From Deuterostichococcus epilithicus (lineage: Eukaryota > Chlorophyta > Trebouxiophyceae > Prasiolales > Stichococcaceae): a DNA stretch of 64,000 bases. The stretch lies in assembly GCA_033439295.1 (NCBI GenBank), contig JAVTLE010000021.1, positions 186,009 to 250,008 of the forward strand. Reading direction: 5' to 3'. Under the pieces are notes generated by a model. It was given only the letters and a program-made list of their open reading frames with translations, did not search any database and was not told the origin of the DNA. Positions 34,401 through 45,493 of the stretch are shown here, piece by piece. The translations under genes and the position numbers were made by a program. Positions within the stretch are counted from its first letter, which is position 1, and the number at the start of each line of letters is the position of its first letter.

Positions 34401-36391
34401 GGTCAGCACGCACACCAGCGCATGGATGGGGATGATGTTGATCACGAAGCTGTACCCGCCCCAGGAGGCGACCATGTACCAGTAGGCGATGCCGGTGCAG
34501 GTGCTCCAGGCCAGGCTGCCCGTGTTGAGCGCCTGCGGCGACGGCAGCAGGTTCTGGGGCCATGATCCGAGACAGCAGCCCGGGACTGGATCGAGTCGAA
34601 CAGGGGTGAGGAACCTCCTTGGTCCTGGGTGTGGGGCGCGACTGCTGCAGACCGAACCTGTGCACACTGGACACGCATCCCGCTGAGCCGGCGGGGCGAA
34701 CTCCTGCAAGGGCTGCAGCTGACGCTGTAGCTGACACCGCACCTTGACATAGAAGAAGAAGACGAACATGAGGGCGAAGATGGCGACGCCCTCGTTGTCG
34801 TACGACCCCGCCACCGAGCGGCTGATGTAGCTGGGCACGATGCCCACGAAGGCTGCAGACGCCAGGCCCGCGCCCGGGCCCCGCACCTGCGATGAGGGTT
34901 CCGGAACTTTGATGTCCCGGGACTCGGCGGGGACTCCGGCCTGCGGGGCGCTCGCGCCGGCGGCGCTGCTCCGGTGCGTCCGGGCCTGGCAGCGCTCGCC
35001 CGTTTTGCAGGGCATCTGCAAAGTGGAGGCAGGCAGCATGCCAGCAGGTTGTCTGGACGGGAGCAGGGAGAGCGCCTCGGCACAGCAGCGCACAGCAGCG
35101 GACGGCGCACCTCGCGCATGAAGCAGAAGGTGGCGAGCGCGCAGAACGCGGAGAACAGCGGCGCCGTGAAGACGCACACCTGCGGGCGGCACTTCCAGGG
35201 TTCTGCGGGTCGCTAGGGTTCAGGCGCACCCACATGTCCATGCGCTTTCTCGACCCCCCTGTGCCGACGGCAGCTGCTTCGCACCAGCTCCGTGGCACAG
35301 CCGCCGATGACGCGGCGGTGCCGCTGCAGGAGTCAGCATGCAGCTCTCGCACATGCGCGTCGAGTGAGGCAGGGAGGCTGCGGGTTTTCATCAAGAAAGA
35401 CAAATTGGAGAAATCGGCGCGCCTCCTGCACGTGGATGGGCACGTTGATGCTCTGCAGGAAATTCCACATGGTGCCCGCCGTGAAGATGATGCCCTGCAT
35501 CGCACGGGGTTGTGAGCGAGTTGATTATGCGTGTGTTGAGCTCGATGCGCACGAGATTGTGATTGCAGCCAGCGCAGGCGTTCCCTTAGATTCCGCCGTA
35601 AGATGTGCCGAGTGCAAGCATATGAACAAGCAGACGGGGACCCAGCTTGGGCTTGATGTTGCAGCTGCTGTGCACGCCGATGCAAGGACGCGCATGAAGA
35701 CCTGGCGCTGCTGCGGCAACGCACCGGGTAGACGGTGCCGCCGATGACGCGACCCAGCGGGTACCAAGTCCGGTCGTCAAACCAGTTCCACAGGTTGTAA
35801 AAGCCCTCCTGCACGGATGTGCACCAGCCGGTGCAATCGGTTAGACGAGCTTTCCTCACTACACTTGCTGGCTGCTGGAACACCTTGCTCGCAGGTCTGA
35901 GCAGCGCCTTGCTTGCATGTCTGAGCGTCGAGCCCAAGCCACGGACGATCCCCTGAACCGTGGCGACAGAATACACAGTCACCTTGGTCAGGAAGGCAGT
36001 GACGCGGTAGTTGAAGTACGGATCGAATTCGTGGATGACCGACTCGTATTTGATGACGGAGAACAGCCGCACGCTGGCCGACATGATGCACACCAGCAGC
36101 AGGATGGTCGCCGCCACAGCCTGAGCATGCGCAGAAGATGGTGTGTTGACGCTGGATGATGAGCAGGCAGTATGCGCCGATGACAATGCCGCAAGGTTCT
36201 GAGGGGCGGACGCCCGAATAGATATACATCGCGAACGAGACGCTTCATTCGAGGCACGCCGCAACGGCCGCAAGGCACTTGGGCGCGGTGCCGACCTTGC
36301 TGAGAGGCGCATTGGCCTTGCTGTCCGCGGCAAACGGCGAAACCCCTGCCGCGCCGGAGGCCGGCACGACCCCTAGGCCCCTGGACGCCAT
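28449..36391 (-). CDS. STT3: Oligosaccharyltransferase catalytic subunit STT3
   Basis: Eighteen exons on the minus strand: 36391-36296, 36120-35983, 35808-35725, 35494-35423, 35179-35111, 34886-34743, 34532-34334, 34122-33983, 33752-33623, 33336-33218, 32969-32862, 32626-32402, 31680-31502, 30575-30491, 29922-29726, 29344-29218, 28837-28713, 28617-28449; 801 residues. STT3 is the ER membrane enzyme that moves the lipid-linked glycan to Asn-X-Ser/Thr. Visible motifs: [12 protein letters not shown] (first acidic motif), [49 protein letters not shown], the external-loop motif [13 protein letters not shown], the catalytic [20 protein letters not shown] with [15 protein letters not shown], and [20 protein letters not shown]. 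Many hydrophobic segments lie between. The exon 4 end is best as a GC donor (CAGGAG|GCGCGC). The exon 8 donor is uncertain because the frame after LGIRFIK has no nearby GT. The last exon ([18 protein letters not shown]) adds an Arg/Ala-rich tail. Confidence 0.94.
29923..30030 (-). repeat. Ghost copy of the start of STT3 exon 15 (about 98-bp tandem)
   Basis: On the minus strand the intron segment reads [14 protein letters not shown] against [14 protein letters not shown], the catalytic WWDYG exon. GTAGTCCCAC aligns at 29902 and 30000, an offset of about 98 bp with a one-base insertion (GAGTGGG for GGTGGG). The downstream part (about 29945-29985) also aligns. The ghost's acceptor has decayed: TGCCGCAT where the real exon has GGCCGCAG. 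Confidence 0.83.
33596..33609. repeat. (CG)n run ending in an assembly gap
   Basis: A CGCGCG dinucleotide run followed by NNN in STT3 intron 9, just beyond the exon 9 donor. The gap length is unknown, but it is intronic and does not affect the protein model. Confidence 0.8.
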
Positions 36392-37074
36392 GGTGCCTGG
36401 CCTGCTCCTTGTCTGGCTGCGTCCTCAGCAGCGCAGCATCACCTGCATGAGAGCACGGCGCGCTTCTGCAACGCTGGCGGCGATAGTGCTGGGAGGAGTA
36501 TTTGCGTTTTCTGTGCAGATCGAGCCGGTGGTACCGGCATGCTGCACAGTTGCTGCCGGATGCAGCTGAAGGAAACACGCTAGCGATAACTTGCACCTGC
36601 TGATCAACACGATGGTCCGAAAGCTGGGCACACCTCAATCGATCGGACAGCTAGGCCTGCAGCAAGCTTGTGATGCTACTGACACGCTGCGCCAGTGTCG
36701 CAGCTCCTCCACGCGCACGCGGTGCGAGGCTGCGACTGCTGATCGCTGCCAATCTCCTGGTAGTCACTTGTAGCGGCGGACTGCCCGCCTTCAAGGAGGC
36801 TGCGGTACTTCCGCCGCTTACTCAACCTTTGAGGATTGCTGAACAAGCAAGATCTGTTGCCTCTGCTCAAGAATCGGCATGTTGCGTGCTCTGGCGCTGC
36901 TGTCGTTAGCCCCAATTTCAGGCTAAATCACGCCTAGTTGACGTCCGCCCGGACTGGCCATTTCTTTGCTTGCACCGTGCCCGAGCATCACAACCGCGTT
37001 TACAAAATCCAGAGGGGCTCCCTGCTGTCGCCAAGCTGACGAGGCGAAAGTTCGACACCGCGTTCGGACCCCAG
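36392..37074. other. Divergent promoter region between STT3 (-) and otubain (+)
   Basis: About 680 bp separate the two start codons. Both 5' UTRs and promoters must lie here, so it may act as a bidirectional promoter. An open frame (36970-37074) runs into the otubain ATG without an upstream in-frame ATG and is probably leader. Confidence 0.5.
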
Positions 37075-40000
37075 ATGGCCGATGAAGCCCTTTCGACAGG
37101 TGCAGCTGATGCAGCGACAGCGTCAGCTGCTTCGGGAGATGGTGGAGGTGCAGCTGCCGATACGGCTGCCTCTCCGGGCAGGCCGACGGACGCGGAGATT
37201 TTGCAGCAGGAGGTGGGCACGACCTGATTACAACATCGGAGTCAGCAACACACTCAGTATACACGTCGATCACTTCGCCTGTGCTATGGTTTGGCGTCCA
37301 GTGACCTTGTCCTCTGTCTTTTGCAGAACGCCATCAGGTGTGCAACGTTTTTCCCAGCTCCTGCTGGACCGCAATTTGGAAATGCGGAATGCGACACGGC
37401 GGAGGCGCCTTCACGCCACAAGCCTCTGCGATTGTGTCCTGACTGCAACACGCATTCTGCGGCTGCACCAATATCGCAAGCCATTCCACATATGCGCAAG
37501 CCGATGCGGCTGTAGCCAGCCTGCGCTGAGCCCCTCAGCTGACTGCTGCAGGGAGGCAGAGGCTGAGCGGATACCCTTCCTTGGCGACCTGGAGCCCCTC
37601 TCCGCGTTGCAAGCAGGTTCACTGTGCATGTTGCGCACAACATCGAGCACACCTTCAGCCGCGGCCTGAAAGCTGAACCACAGCCTGCAGTGTACCACTC
37701 AGCCTGCATCATCGCCTGTCTTAGTCCTGATTGCGCATTTGCATTGTCGAGGGCACAACAAGCAAGGAAACTCCAACCTGTGACTGTTACAGAGTACGAG
37801 GGCGGCAGCGAGGTGTTCAGGACCAAGATCGCGGGCCTGGAGCAGGCTTACAGCGGCATGAGGCGCACCCGCGGCGATGGCAACTGCTTTTTCCGCTCCT
37901 TCATCTTTGCCTACATCGAGGACATCCTGCAGCGGAAGGACTTCAACGAGCGGCACAGGTCGGGTCAACTCAGGCTGCGGTGCCAGTGATGGACACCGAG
38001 TCGTCTTGGCGCCATGTCACTGGTGGACGCCCGGGACATGCGGCGCGCGCGGGAGCACGCAGGGCGCAGCCGCCGAGAGTCAGAGGGGAAGAGCGACGAC
38101 TGGTCCGGGCGGGCGTCTGCAGACTGCTTTGGCGCATCAGGCCGGCAGCGGGTCTGGCTTGGCAGCGTGTCACATTCGCCGGCGAGTCGGTGACTCTGGC
38201 TGTTGCCATGCCGCAGGGTGACGGCGACCATACGCGACGCCAAGGACAAGATGAAGGCGTCCGGCTTTGAGCCGCTGGTCTTTGAGGATGCGCAGGATCT
38301 TCTGCTCGAACAGCTTGGCGCCATTCACGGTGCTGCATCTCCGTGGCCTTTCATGTGTGTGCTCCCAATTAGGAAGATTTACAGGGTCTCGGGTGGATCG
38401 GTCGCCGTGCACAATGTTCAGCTATGGCGGGTCCGGGAGCAGCTCAAGGCACATGGCAAGCGCCTGAGAAGCGCAGTGGTGCTGGTTTTGACGCCCTGTC
38501 ATGCCAGGCAAGCCATGGTTCGGGCCCTCGACGACCTCCGGGCAGCTGCTTGCCAACAGCCCAACAGCTTGGGTGCTCATGCTTACGCTCTTGCACCTCT
38601 GCTGCCCTGCGCACCTTCCGCAACTCCTGCCCTGCCGCTGTGCAGGCGGCGCAGATGCACTGTCGCCGGAGGTGCTCATCGCCAACATGCGAGACGGCTC
38701 GGTCAGCAACATGATTGTCTCCTTCCTGCGGCTGGCCACCAGCGCGGAGATTGGGGCACGAACAGAGTTCTTCGCGCCCTTCATCATGGTACGCCCTTGT
38801 TCAGGGCTTAGAGACAGCATCCTGAGCTTCGTTTCGTGGTCTCGAGAACGACATACTCGATTCCAGCAAATGCCTCTTGGCCTCAGCTCGATCCATGTCC
38901 TCTTTTGTTTCCTTTTTCGTAGCCCCAGGATGACGTTCAGGTGCAAGGCCGACACCCTCACAACCCCACGGGCACACCATGTACATGCGGCACCATGATG
39001 GCGCTGAAATTGTGGGGATTCCCCACAACCCTTGCCCTCGACAACCCCTGCCATGGATCGAGCGACGGGGTTGGCGGCTTGGGGCACAGGCAGGCGGCAA
39101 CCGCTCTCTCTGCAAACCCTTTCCCTGTGCGCTCCCTGCTGCAGGGCATGTCCGACGAGGAGCTGAGCGTGGAGCAGTTCCGGCGGCGGTGCGTGGAGCC
39201 CATGGGCGAGGAGTCGGACCACGTCCACATCGTGGCGCTGTCCGACATGCTGCAGGTGGGCCATCGGAGTCTGTTGTCTGGATGTTGTGCAACAGCCGTC
39301 GATCAGGCATGTGGCTTCAGTGCGGTTGCCCTGCAGGCCAGTTGCCTGTCTGCGGACAGGCCACTGGTGTCTTCGAGGCTGCATGGAGGAATGCGAAATG
39401 CGGGCGGTAGCCGGCTGCCACGGGCGAGCCTTTCGAAACGTCCAGCCCACTCTTTCAGCCGCCTGTCAAACCGGGCGGCATCCCTGGGACCACCTGCCAG
39501 CGTGCGCCGTCGGGAGGCCTGCACCTGTCAGCATTAGCCAGCAGCCCAGGTCGCGCGCTCTCTGCAATCCTAGGCGTCCGGAATCCACAACCACTGTTTC
39601 GCCAAGGACAAACCTGTGCATATGCAGGTGCCCATCCGGGTGCTGTACCTGGATCGCAGCATGGACAGCGCCGGTGCAGACCCAGCGGCGGTCAACCACC
39701 ACGATTTCGTGCCGGAGGCCCTGGCGGGTGCGCTTGGAGTCGGACCTCCGGTTCAGATAAAAACCCTGCATCTCCACTCTGTCGGAATGGCTGGCGGAGC
39801 AGCCAGGGCTCCTCACACTGGTTCACGCCGCCAGGACTCGGGCTGCAGGGTTTTTAGAGGTTCCTGAAGCAGCAGCATCACACAAGCACCAGGTCTGCTC
39901 GGCCCGCCGTGCCTCCAAGTTACCACGTGATTTGTGATCTTGTGCAGCGGCGGCAGGCGGCAGCGCCGACGCGGCAGCGACTGCGTCTCCTCGGGTGCAC

Positions 40001-40393
40001 CTGCTGTACAGGCCGGGACATTATGACATTCTATACCAGAGGTCAGGCGAGCCCAGCACAGGTGAGCCCAGGATACGGGGAGGGAATTCATCTGCAGCTT
40101 CATTCCTGGGCTGTGACCGCCTTCAGTCTGCATCGTCATTCGAGGAGACGGCTGTGATTTGTGTGGCCATGGCCGCATGGCCACCTACTTGGGCATGTTG
40201 AGTGATTGTAACAATGGGTCGGCAATCGATTCCCTGTCCCGACTGTGAAATCAAACATTGTGCAGGAGCTCCGGCGGTGGCGGGGGCGCAGCAACCGATG
40301 GGGCTAGACCAGGACTCTGTGTCGGCGGCGCTGGCGGCAACGATGGCGGCGGTCAACAGTGGCTCATCGAGCGGCAGCGGTGCTAAACCGTGA
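37075..40393 (+). CDS. Otubain-type ubiquitin thioesterase (OTUB, peptidase C65)
   Basis: Nine exons (37075-37212, 37327-37337, 37752-37958, 38217-38329, 38646-38788, 39145-39255, 39628-39727, 39948-40061, 40266-40393) close in frame to 354 residues. Otubains remove ubiquitin, typically K48- or K63-linked. The catalytic triad can be seen: Asp and Cys in MRRTRGDGNCFFRSF (about residue 100), and His in LLYRPGHYDILY near the end with the conserved NHHDFVP before it. Other landmarks are GARTEFFAPFIM, VEPMGEESDHVHIVALSDML and VPIRVLYLDRSM. The N-terminus (1-46) is Ala-rich and low-complexity, ending EILQQE. Exon 2 is an 11-nt microexon (AACGCCATCAG, giving NAIR across the junctions). It is supported by phase and by the family's QQ-x-AIR-like helix. 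The exon 3 acceptor could be at 37752 or 37767 (15 nt apart, same phase). A 50-residue Ala/Gly/Ser tail after the catalytic His is extra. Confidence 0.92.
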
Positions 40394-40898
40394 CCTTGCG
40401 GGCCGACGTTCCTGTCTGCATCTGGGAAGCTGTTGGCTTGTGCAAGGGCAGCAGAAAAGCGTATTGGTCACAACATGAACTGGTGAGACAGCGTTGCTTC
40501 ATTACGAGCAGATATTGACAAGAGCGGTAGCCTCGTGTGTCATGTCGTGGTGAGCTGTTCTCATGAATGATTATCCTTCCGAATCTCAACTGTGGCTCGT
40601 GGCGATCTTTTGCAATGCAAGCTCCCCGACACCTAACCTGGATGTCACAGAGTCCCAGCAACCGCTTCAACCTGAACATGGTGCCACACTACAACAGGTG
40701 CCATGCTGTCAAACTCAACTGCACACCTACAAGCCGTCTGGTCGTCAAAGTCCTGGAATGTTCAGATGCTGAAAACATCGAGGGCAGCAGCTGTAGCAGC
40801 CTTGCACGGCGGCAGCCTGCGCCGTCTCGGCCGCCAGAGCGTGCCAACATGCAGAGCCCCTCCGTTCTCACGTGCGTCCCCACCAGCAGCGGGCCGCT
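40394..40898. other. Convergent 3' region between otubain (+) and the unknown minus-strand gene
   Basis: About 500 bp with both 3' UTRs. Nothing else recognised. Confidence 0.4.
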
Positions 40899-43163
40899 TC
40901 AGGAAAAGTCGTCGATGTCGTCTTCGTCATCGTCGTCGTCCAGCAGCTGGGTGGACAGCTGCTGCGCCATGTACTCCTCGTAGCCGACTGTGGTTTGCAG
41001 GACTACAAGGAGTCGTCAGTCACGATCGGCGGCGCCGCACTGATTGCTCAATGACGCACTCCTTGTGCAGTGATCATGCCTCGAAACTATCTGGCATAGG
41101 CCATGGGCGGGGCACTCTGTCGGCGGAGCCGCGGAGCAGGGTTTGGCGCATCAGGTGGCCAGCATGCAGATGACAGGCACGGCAACAGGCGCTGCAGGCG
41201 CTCACACTCTTCCTGCTCTCCGTCCTCAACGGCCATGGCGGCGACCAGGATGGCGGTGCGCTGCTCCTGCAGGGTCTTGAGGTGGTCCGCCAGCCGGTCC
41301 TGCGAGCAGCGTACATGCAAAGCGCAGGACGAGCAGCATCATGTTACCTTCATCGCCACAGACTGCCACCCAGGGCACTTGCTGAACCGCCGAACCAGGG
41401 GCAATATGCATGTGACGCGCTTACTCCGCTGGTGCACGACATGGTGTCTTCGCTGCCGGCCAGGTCTCACATGGCAACCACATCCCGATGTGTGTCTTGC
41501 ATTGGGGACCCGCAGCGAACAACAACAGTTTGGCCTTTTCCCAAAGCAGCGAAACACAGCGCAGTGGCACCTGGATGCGCGCGAGAACGACGACCTTCTT
41601 CTCATTGTCGTAGGCGTCGATCATCTGCGCCTCCACCTTGTCCAGCTTTGCGTCTTTGCCACCGATGTCGCCCGAGATGGAATCGAGGTGCGTCTTGACC
41701 AGGTCGAAGTCTTCCTCCTCTGCGGCAGGAGAAGATAGAAGCTGTGAGCTTGAAAGCTTTCGCGAAATCCAGGTGCGTCTTGACCAAGTCGAGGTCCTCC
41801 TCCTCTGCAGCAGAAGGGTCCACTGCATTGTTCAGGGACTGCATTGCAGTTGCACTTCAGCTAGCGGTGTCCACTTCACGGGGCCAATGTGCCCATGCCG
41901 CGGATGTCGCCCGCGATGGCATCCAAGTGTGTCTTGACCATGGTGGAGTCACTGTGCTCTGAAGAACCGAGACGTTCAGAGCTCATGTTAAGCCGTCTCT
42001 GAAACTTGCACGACATACTGGTCCACAGATCGCATGACGGCGCTGGCATGCTCATTCTGCCTGCACCGCTCTGGACTCCACAGAGAGCGGTGTTTCTTGC
42101 TTGCGCACTGTCGCTGCAGCGCTTCTGGTCGTGAAGCCTGATTGCTGTTCGCAGTCAAAACTGCAACCCGCAGCAGAAGGCGCACCTCCTTCGTCGAAGG
42201 TGGGCGCGGCCTGCTGCTGTTTCTTGGACGGGGACGCCGCCTCACGCTGCTGCTGCTGCTTCTTGGCCGGCGTCGGCGCGGCGGCCTCGCGCTGCTTCCT
42301 GCTGCCAGAGGCAGGGACGCCCGCGGTCTTCTTGCCCTTCTTCTTGCCAGCCTGCGGCTGCTGCGGCTGCTGCTGCTTCTTGGGCGACGGCGGCTGGTGC
42401 GGCTTGATGGCCTTAACCTTGATGGGGTCTGTCTGGAGCGACACAACATGGCAGATGCGGGAGTCAGCAAGAATGCAGCGCAGTCGGCACTGGCGGTGTG
42501 TGCAAGTATCAAATCGGTGTGACCACGCTTCAATAATGCGCCATGTATGTAAGAGCACACGTTGCTGTGAGCAGCAGGTATACAGACTTGATGCTGCTTC
42601 CAGAGCTGGGCCACAGGCACGCAACATGCTGCAAAATCAGCCGAGCGCGAGCAAGAGGGAACTCCGAGAGCGAGATCAATGCCTCTCGATCGTCGACATC
42701 GCAATGCTGGAGCCCCGGTGAGCCAGTTACCCACAGCGTCGCACCTCAGATGGGGGCAGTTTCTCTATGTCGGACCAGCGCTGCCACCAGGTACCGCCCG
42801 ATGGGTTGGGTGTCTCCACCACCAGCTTGGCGTCCTTCGGCACGTTTGGCTGCACCGCATTATACATACATATTGCACAAGCTCCAAACCTCGTATCGAA
42901 GCATTTATGGCTCCGACCTTTGTTTTGAAAGAACTTCGCAGGAGTGTAGAGGTGGTTGCAACTGCTGCGGGGCTGCAGGGTTCTCGTTGGCGTGATGTAG
43001 TGTGCATTATGCCGGCAAATGCAGCATGCAGCAGATATGGGTGCGCTTTATTGTCAGCAATATGTTTGCTTACCCGGTTGTGGATGGCATCTGATAGGTC
43101 CTTCAGCGACTCTATGTCTGCAGTGAAGCCTGGCGTCTCCTTCGGGAACTGTTGCAGGAGACA
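40899..43163 (-). CDS. Unrecognised protein with KQ-rich linker and acidic tail (5' end missing)
   Basis: Six minus-strand exons join in phase (43163-43074, 42849-42745, 42432-42186, 41719-41595, 41299-41206, 40987-40899), about 249 residues plus stop. Order: ETPGFTADIESLKDLSDAIH; KDAKLVVETPNPSGG with WWQRWSDIEKLPP; a basic, Gln-rich low-complexity stretch (PSPKKQQQPQQPQAGKKKGKK ... AKKQQQQREAA); EEEDFDLVKTHLDSISGDIG with KVEAQMIDAYDNEKK, likely helical; ADHLKTLQEQRTAILVAAMA; and the end MAQQLSTQLLDDDDDEDDID. I do not recognise the family. The basic linker and acidic tail suggest a nucleic-acid or chromatin/ribosome-associated protein, which is inference. There is no ATG in the first listed exon. 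A possible upstream exon reads APQAGGAFDDAFKSAA (minus, about 43730-43680). Two extra diverged copies of the fourth exon lie in the intron before it. Confidence 0.6.
41720..41804 (-). repeat. Nearer ghost copy of the VKTHLD exon (85-bp unit)
   Basis: On the minus strand this reads EEEDLDLVKTHLDF with acceptor CTGCAG|AGGAGG. It matches the real exon (EEEDFDLVKTHLDS) at 34 of the first 38 bases by eye. Distance from acceptor to the GTCAAG motif is 25 bp, as in the exon. Its end runs directly into the pyrimidine tract and acceptor of the true exon. Confidence 0.88.
41805..41958 (-). repeat. Farther ghost copy of the VKTHLD exon (154-bp unit)
   Basis: On the minus strand this reads DSTMVKTHLDAIAGDIRGMG, with acceptor TTCTTCAG|AGCACA, again 25 bp before GTCAAG. 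It keeps the later exon sequence AIAGDIRG, which the nearer copy has lost, so it is an independent or older duplicate. It lacks an obvious donor and runs to a stop (LAP-TGA). Confidence 0.85.
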
Positions 43164-44023
43164 CTGGAGGGCGTGAGGCAGTCGGCCCCCTCATTACCCA
43201 TTGGGTTGGCAACCAGCAGCAGTCTTGTTGCTGTGTCGGCTCACACCCAAAGACGCATGCTTTAGGCATACAACCGGCTGCATGATCAATACGAGCATCA
43301 TGCATGATGAGAGTTTTTGGTGCACAGCTGACGCTAGCACATGAACAGCAGGTGGTCATTGTCGCCTGTCCGCCGTGGATATTCACGGCGGCTTTGCATG
43401 CTCTACGTTGCCTTTCACCAGCACACCTGCTTGTTCTCGTGGCTGACTGCTGCAGCCTGCACGGATCTCTTTCCCATATTTGACTGCCCGGTTGGCTTGC
43501 CCGCAGGTGGTAAGGAAATCTCTTGAGCTGACGACGAGACTGTGTTGTGCTCGTGTGGGCACTGCAGCAAACAATTTGTGTGCTGACAGCTAAACTGTGA
43601 CCTTCGAGATGCAGCTGCACAGTCATCAGACCTTCTGATCAGAATCCTCACATCAAGCGACAGCGCGACAACAGACTGCAGCGCTCTTGAAAGCATCATC
43701 GAATGCTCCTCCCGCCTGAGGTGCCGCCTTTGATGAAACAAGCCTAGCAGGTGCGCACACAAGATTGGCCGATGGTGCACCAAACTGAACAAAGGACAGC
43801 CCAACACTGTGCATGGGCTGCCATCATCGGACAGATTTCAAAATGCGGCTTTGCTGCCGCTTCAGCAATGCTTGTCCCTCGCAAAAAGCCACGACCGGAG
43901 CTGAGCGAGGCATTGACGAGGAGTCCTGCATGCAGGAGTCAAATTCCTCTCGTCCACCAACGGCTTTGATCTTTGATGATGAGGCACCTTGCAATCAACA
44001 CCCTCAGCGCGTGCTCAAGCAGC
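43164..44023. other. Divergent region; may hold the missing 5' exons of the minus-strand gene
   Basis: About 860 bp between the first supported exon of the minus-strand gene and the ATG at 44024 on the plus strand. A minus-strand stretch near 43730-43680 (APQAGGAFDDAFKSAA) looks coding, but I could not join it. Otherwise nothing recognised. Confidence 0.3.
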
Positions 44024-45301
44024 ATGCAGCCGCTGCGGCGCCACATGCTGCTGCGCGTGCCGACGCCACCCATCAGCGGCGGCTTGCAGCTTGCCGGCGG
44101 TGTCAAGGTTGGCTTCACTGCTAGCCACGGCGCGGCACCCCCTTCTCTGACCGGCCACAGTCTGCGCCACTGCGTGACCAAGGCCACCCGTGGTTCGCCG
44201 CCCTACCTGGCCGTGACCAGCGTCTCCGCACGCGCCGCGCCGCCACTGCCGCCCGGCGTCGACCCTCTGCAGGCCCTCGGTAGTGTCGAGTTCCTTTTGC
44301 AAACCTGCTCTACAATAAGCTTGATGGGTTTTGACTATTCAAGCAACCCCATTCTAGCTGCATCGTGTGAGACTTGACGCAGGCCGGGCATGCTACTGTA
44401 CCAACAGCAGGATAACACCAAGCTGCATGCTGCCACCCAAATTGGCCGTGCTTGCATGCATGCGCAGCTACAGGAATTGAAGCCAGTGGCGATGACAATG
44501 CATCGCCATGCCATCAAGCTGAGCCTCTTGCATGATGACGGAGCCTCTGACTCCTGTTCAATTGCCAAGCACAGCGGGTGGGCTGGCGTCTCCCAATGCG
44601 CCCGTCCCGCTGCCGGTCCTTTCTGCCGGCCGAGCAGCAGCCCGCCGCCCTGGTGGCGCAGCTGAGCGCCGACATCAGTGAGCTGGAGGGTTTCGTCCGC
44701 GCGACCGAAAACGAGATCAGGCACGGCTCCACTGCAACAGCATGATGCCCCGCGCCGCCTGTGCATCGCATGAGTGCTGAGCGATTGCAGGTGCTGGAAG
44801 CGGCTTGTGCCAGCTGCGCACACGTTTGTTGTGTGGCTGAAGCTGATGTGCATGTACCGGTGCCGCAGAGAGACATGCTGGCGGTGCCGAGCGCTGATGA
44901 GTCAGACATCAACGACGAGCTCAAGGAGCACTTCGAGGGGGTGCGCCTCGTGCTCCCCACCTGTGTTTGATTTGACTACACTCGCTGTTGCATGGAATGG
45001 CTACCTGCCGAGCTGAATGAATTGCCGAGACAGTGAGGGACACGTGCAGTCCTCTAATGCATGCACACTGCATCCCGCACTCCGCACTTGAGCATCCCCG
45101 TCTGCGCCTGCCGACCGCTCGGTCCGTCCGCAAGAAAGCAAGAGGTTTATTCTGAACCTCGAACCTGTGAAGCTGATGAACGAAACCTGAATGAAGAAGG
45201 TGCTGGAGCGGCTGGTGGAGCGGCAGCGCCGCCTGGAGAAGGCGCGCCAGCGCCTCGCGGTGGGCCTGCTGCCGTCCATGCTACGCGGCAACGACAAGCA
45301 G
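44024..45301 (+). CDS. Probable plastid-targeted coiled-coil protein, function unknown (3' end unresolved)
   Basis: Supported exons are 44024-44279, an exon ending at 44720 (start about 44570-44624, uncertain), 44871-44940 and 45197-45301. The first encodes about 85 residues rich in Ser, Ala, Arg, Pro and Gly with few acids (MQPLRRHMLLRVPTPPISGG ... YLAVTSVSARAAPP), the composition of a chloroplast transit peptide. The next exons are helical and charged: ALVAQLSADISELEGFVRAT, ENEIR joined to DMLAVPSADESDINDELKEH, then KVLERLVERQRRLEKARQRL and PSMLRGNDKQ. The exon 2 donor appears to be GC (ATCAG|GCACGG). I recognise no family, and the terminal exon after 45301 was not found. The plus-strand reading is preferred over the opposite frames because of its amphipathic helices. 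Confidence 0.45.
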
Positions 45302-45374
45302 GTGCGCGCCTTCGACTTGGGGCCAGTCATCCAGCTGCAGTGGCTTGTTTATGTTCGGTGGTTGGAGCTGGAAC

Positions 45375-45493
45375 CTAGCCGGCCAGCTCGGGCGGCCCGG
45401 CTGCCGCCAGTTCGTCTTCCGTAGGAGGCGTGCGTCGTGCATGTGGCACATCGGCAACCTGCTGGGGCGCGTCCTCCATCCAGATGCCCTGGG
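45375..45493 (-). CDS. Possible C-terminal exon of an unidentified minus-strand gene
   Basis: On the minus strand, an acceptor (CTGGACGCAG) is followed by QGIWMEDAPQQVADVPHARR, then TPPTEDELAAAGPPELAG and a stop at 45377-45375. Codon use and acidity look genuine. Upstream minus-strand DNA (45510-45730) has a Pro-rich open frame (TPPPLPPPLPPLRPAIPAAA) that could belong to the same gene, but no phase-consistent join was found. A plus-strand reading of the same DNA cannot be excluded. Confidence 0.3.

Noticed and set aside
34270-36333. 687-codon minus-strand open frame
   Set aside because: It reads through STT3 introns and is in frame with the real protein only in patches (for example [25 protein letters not shown]). 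The conserved STT3 exons show intron boundaries inside it.
44300-44853. Minus-strand 172-codon frame opposite the plastid-type gene
   Set aside because: It is antisense to the helical plus-strand exon and lacks splice continuity or motifs.
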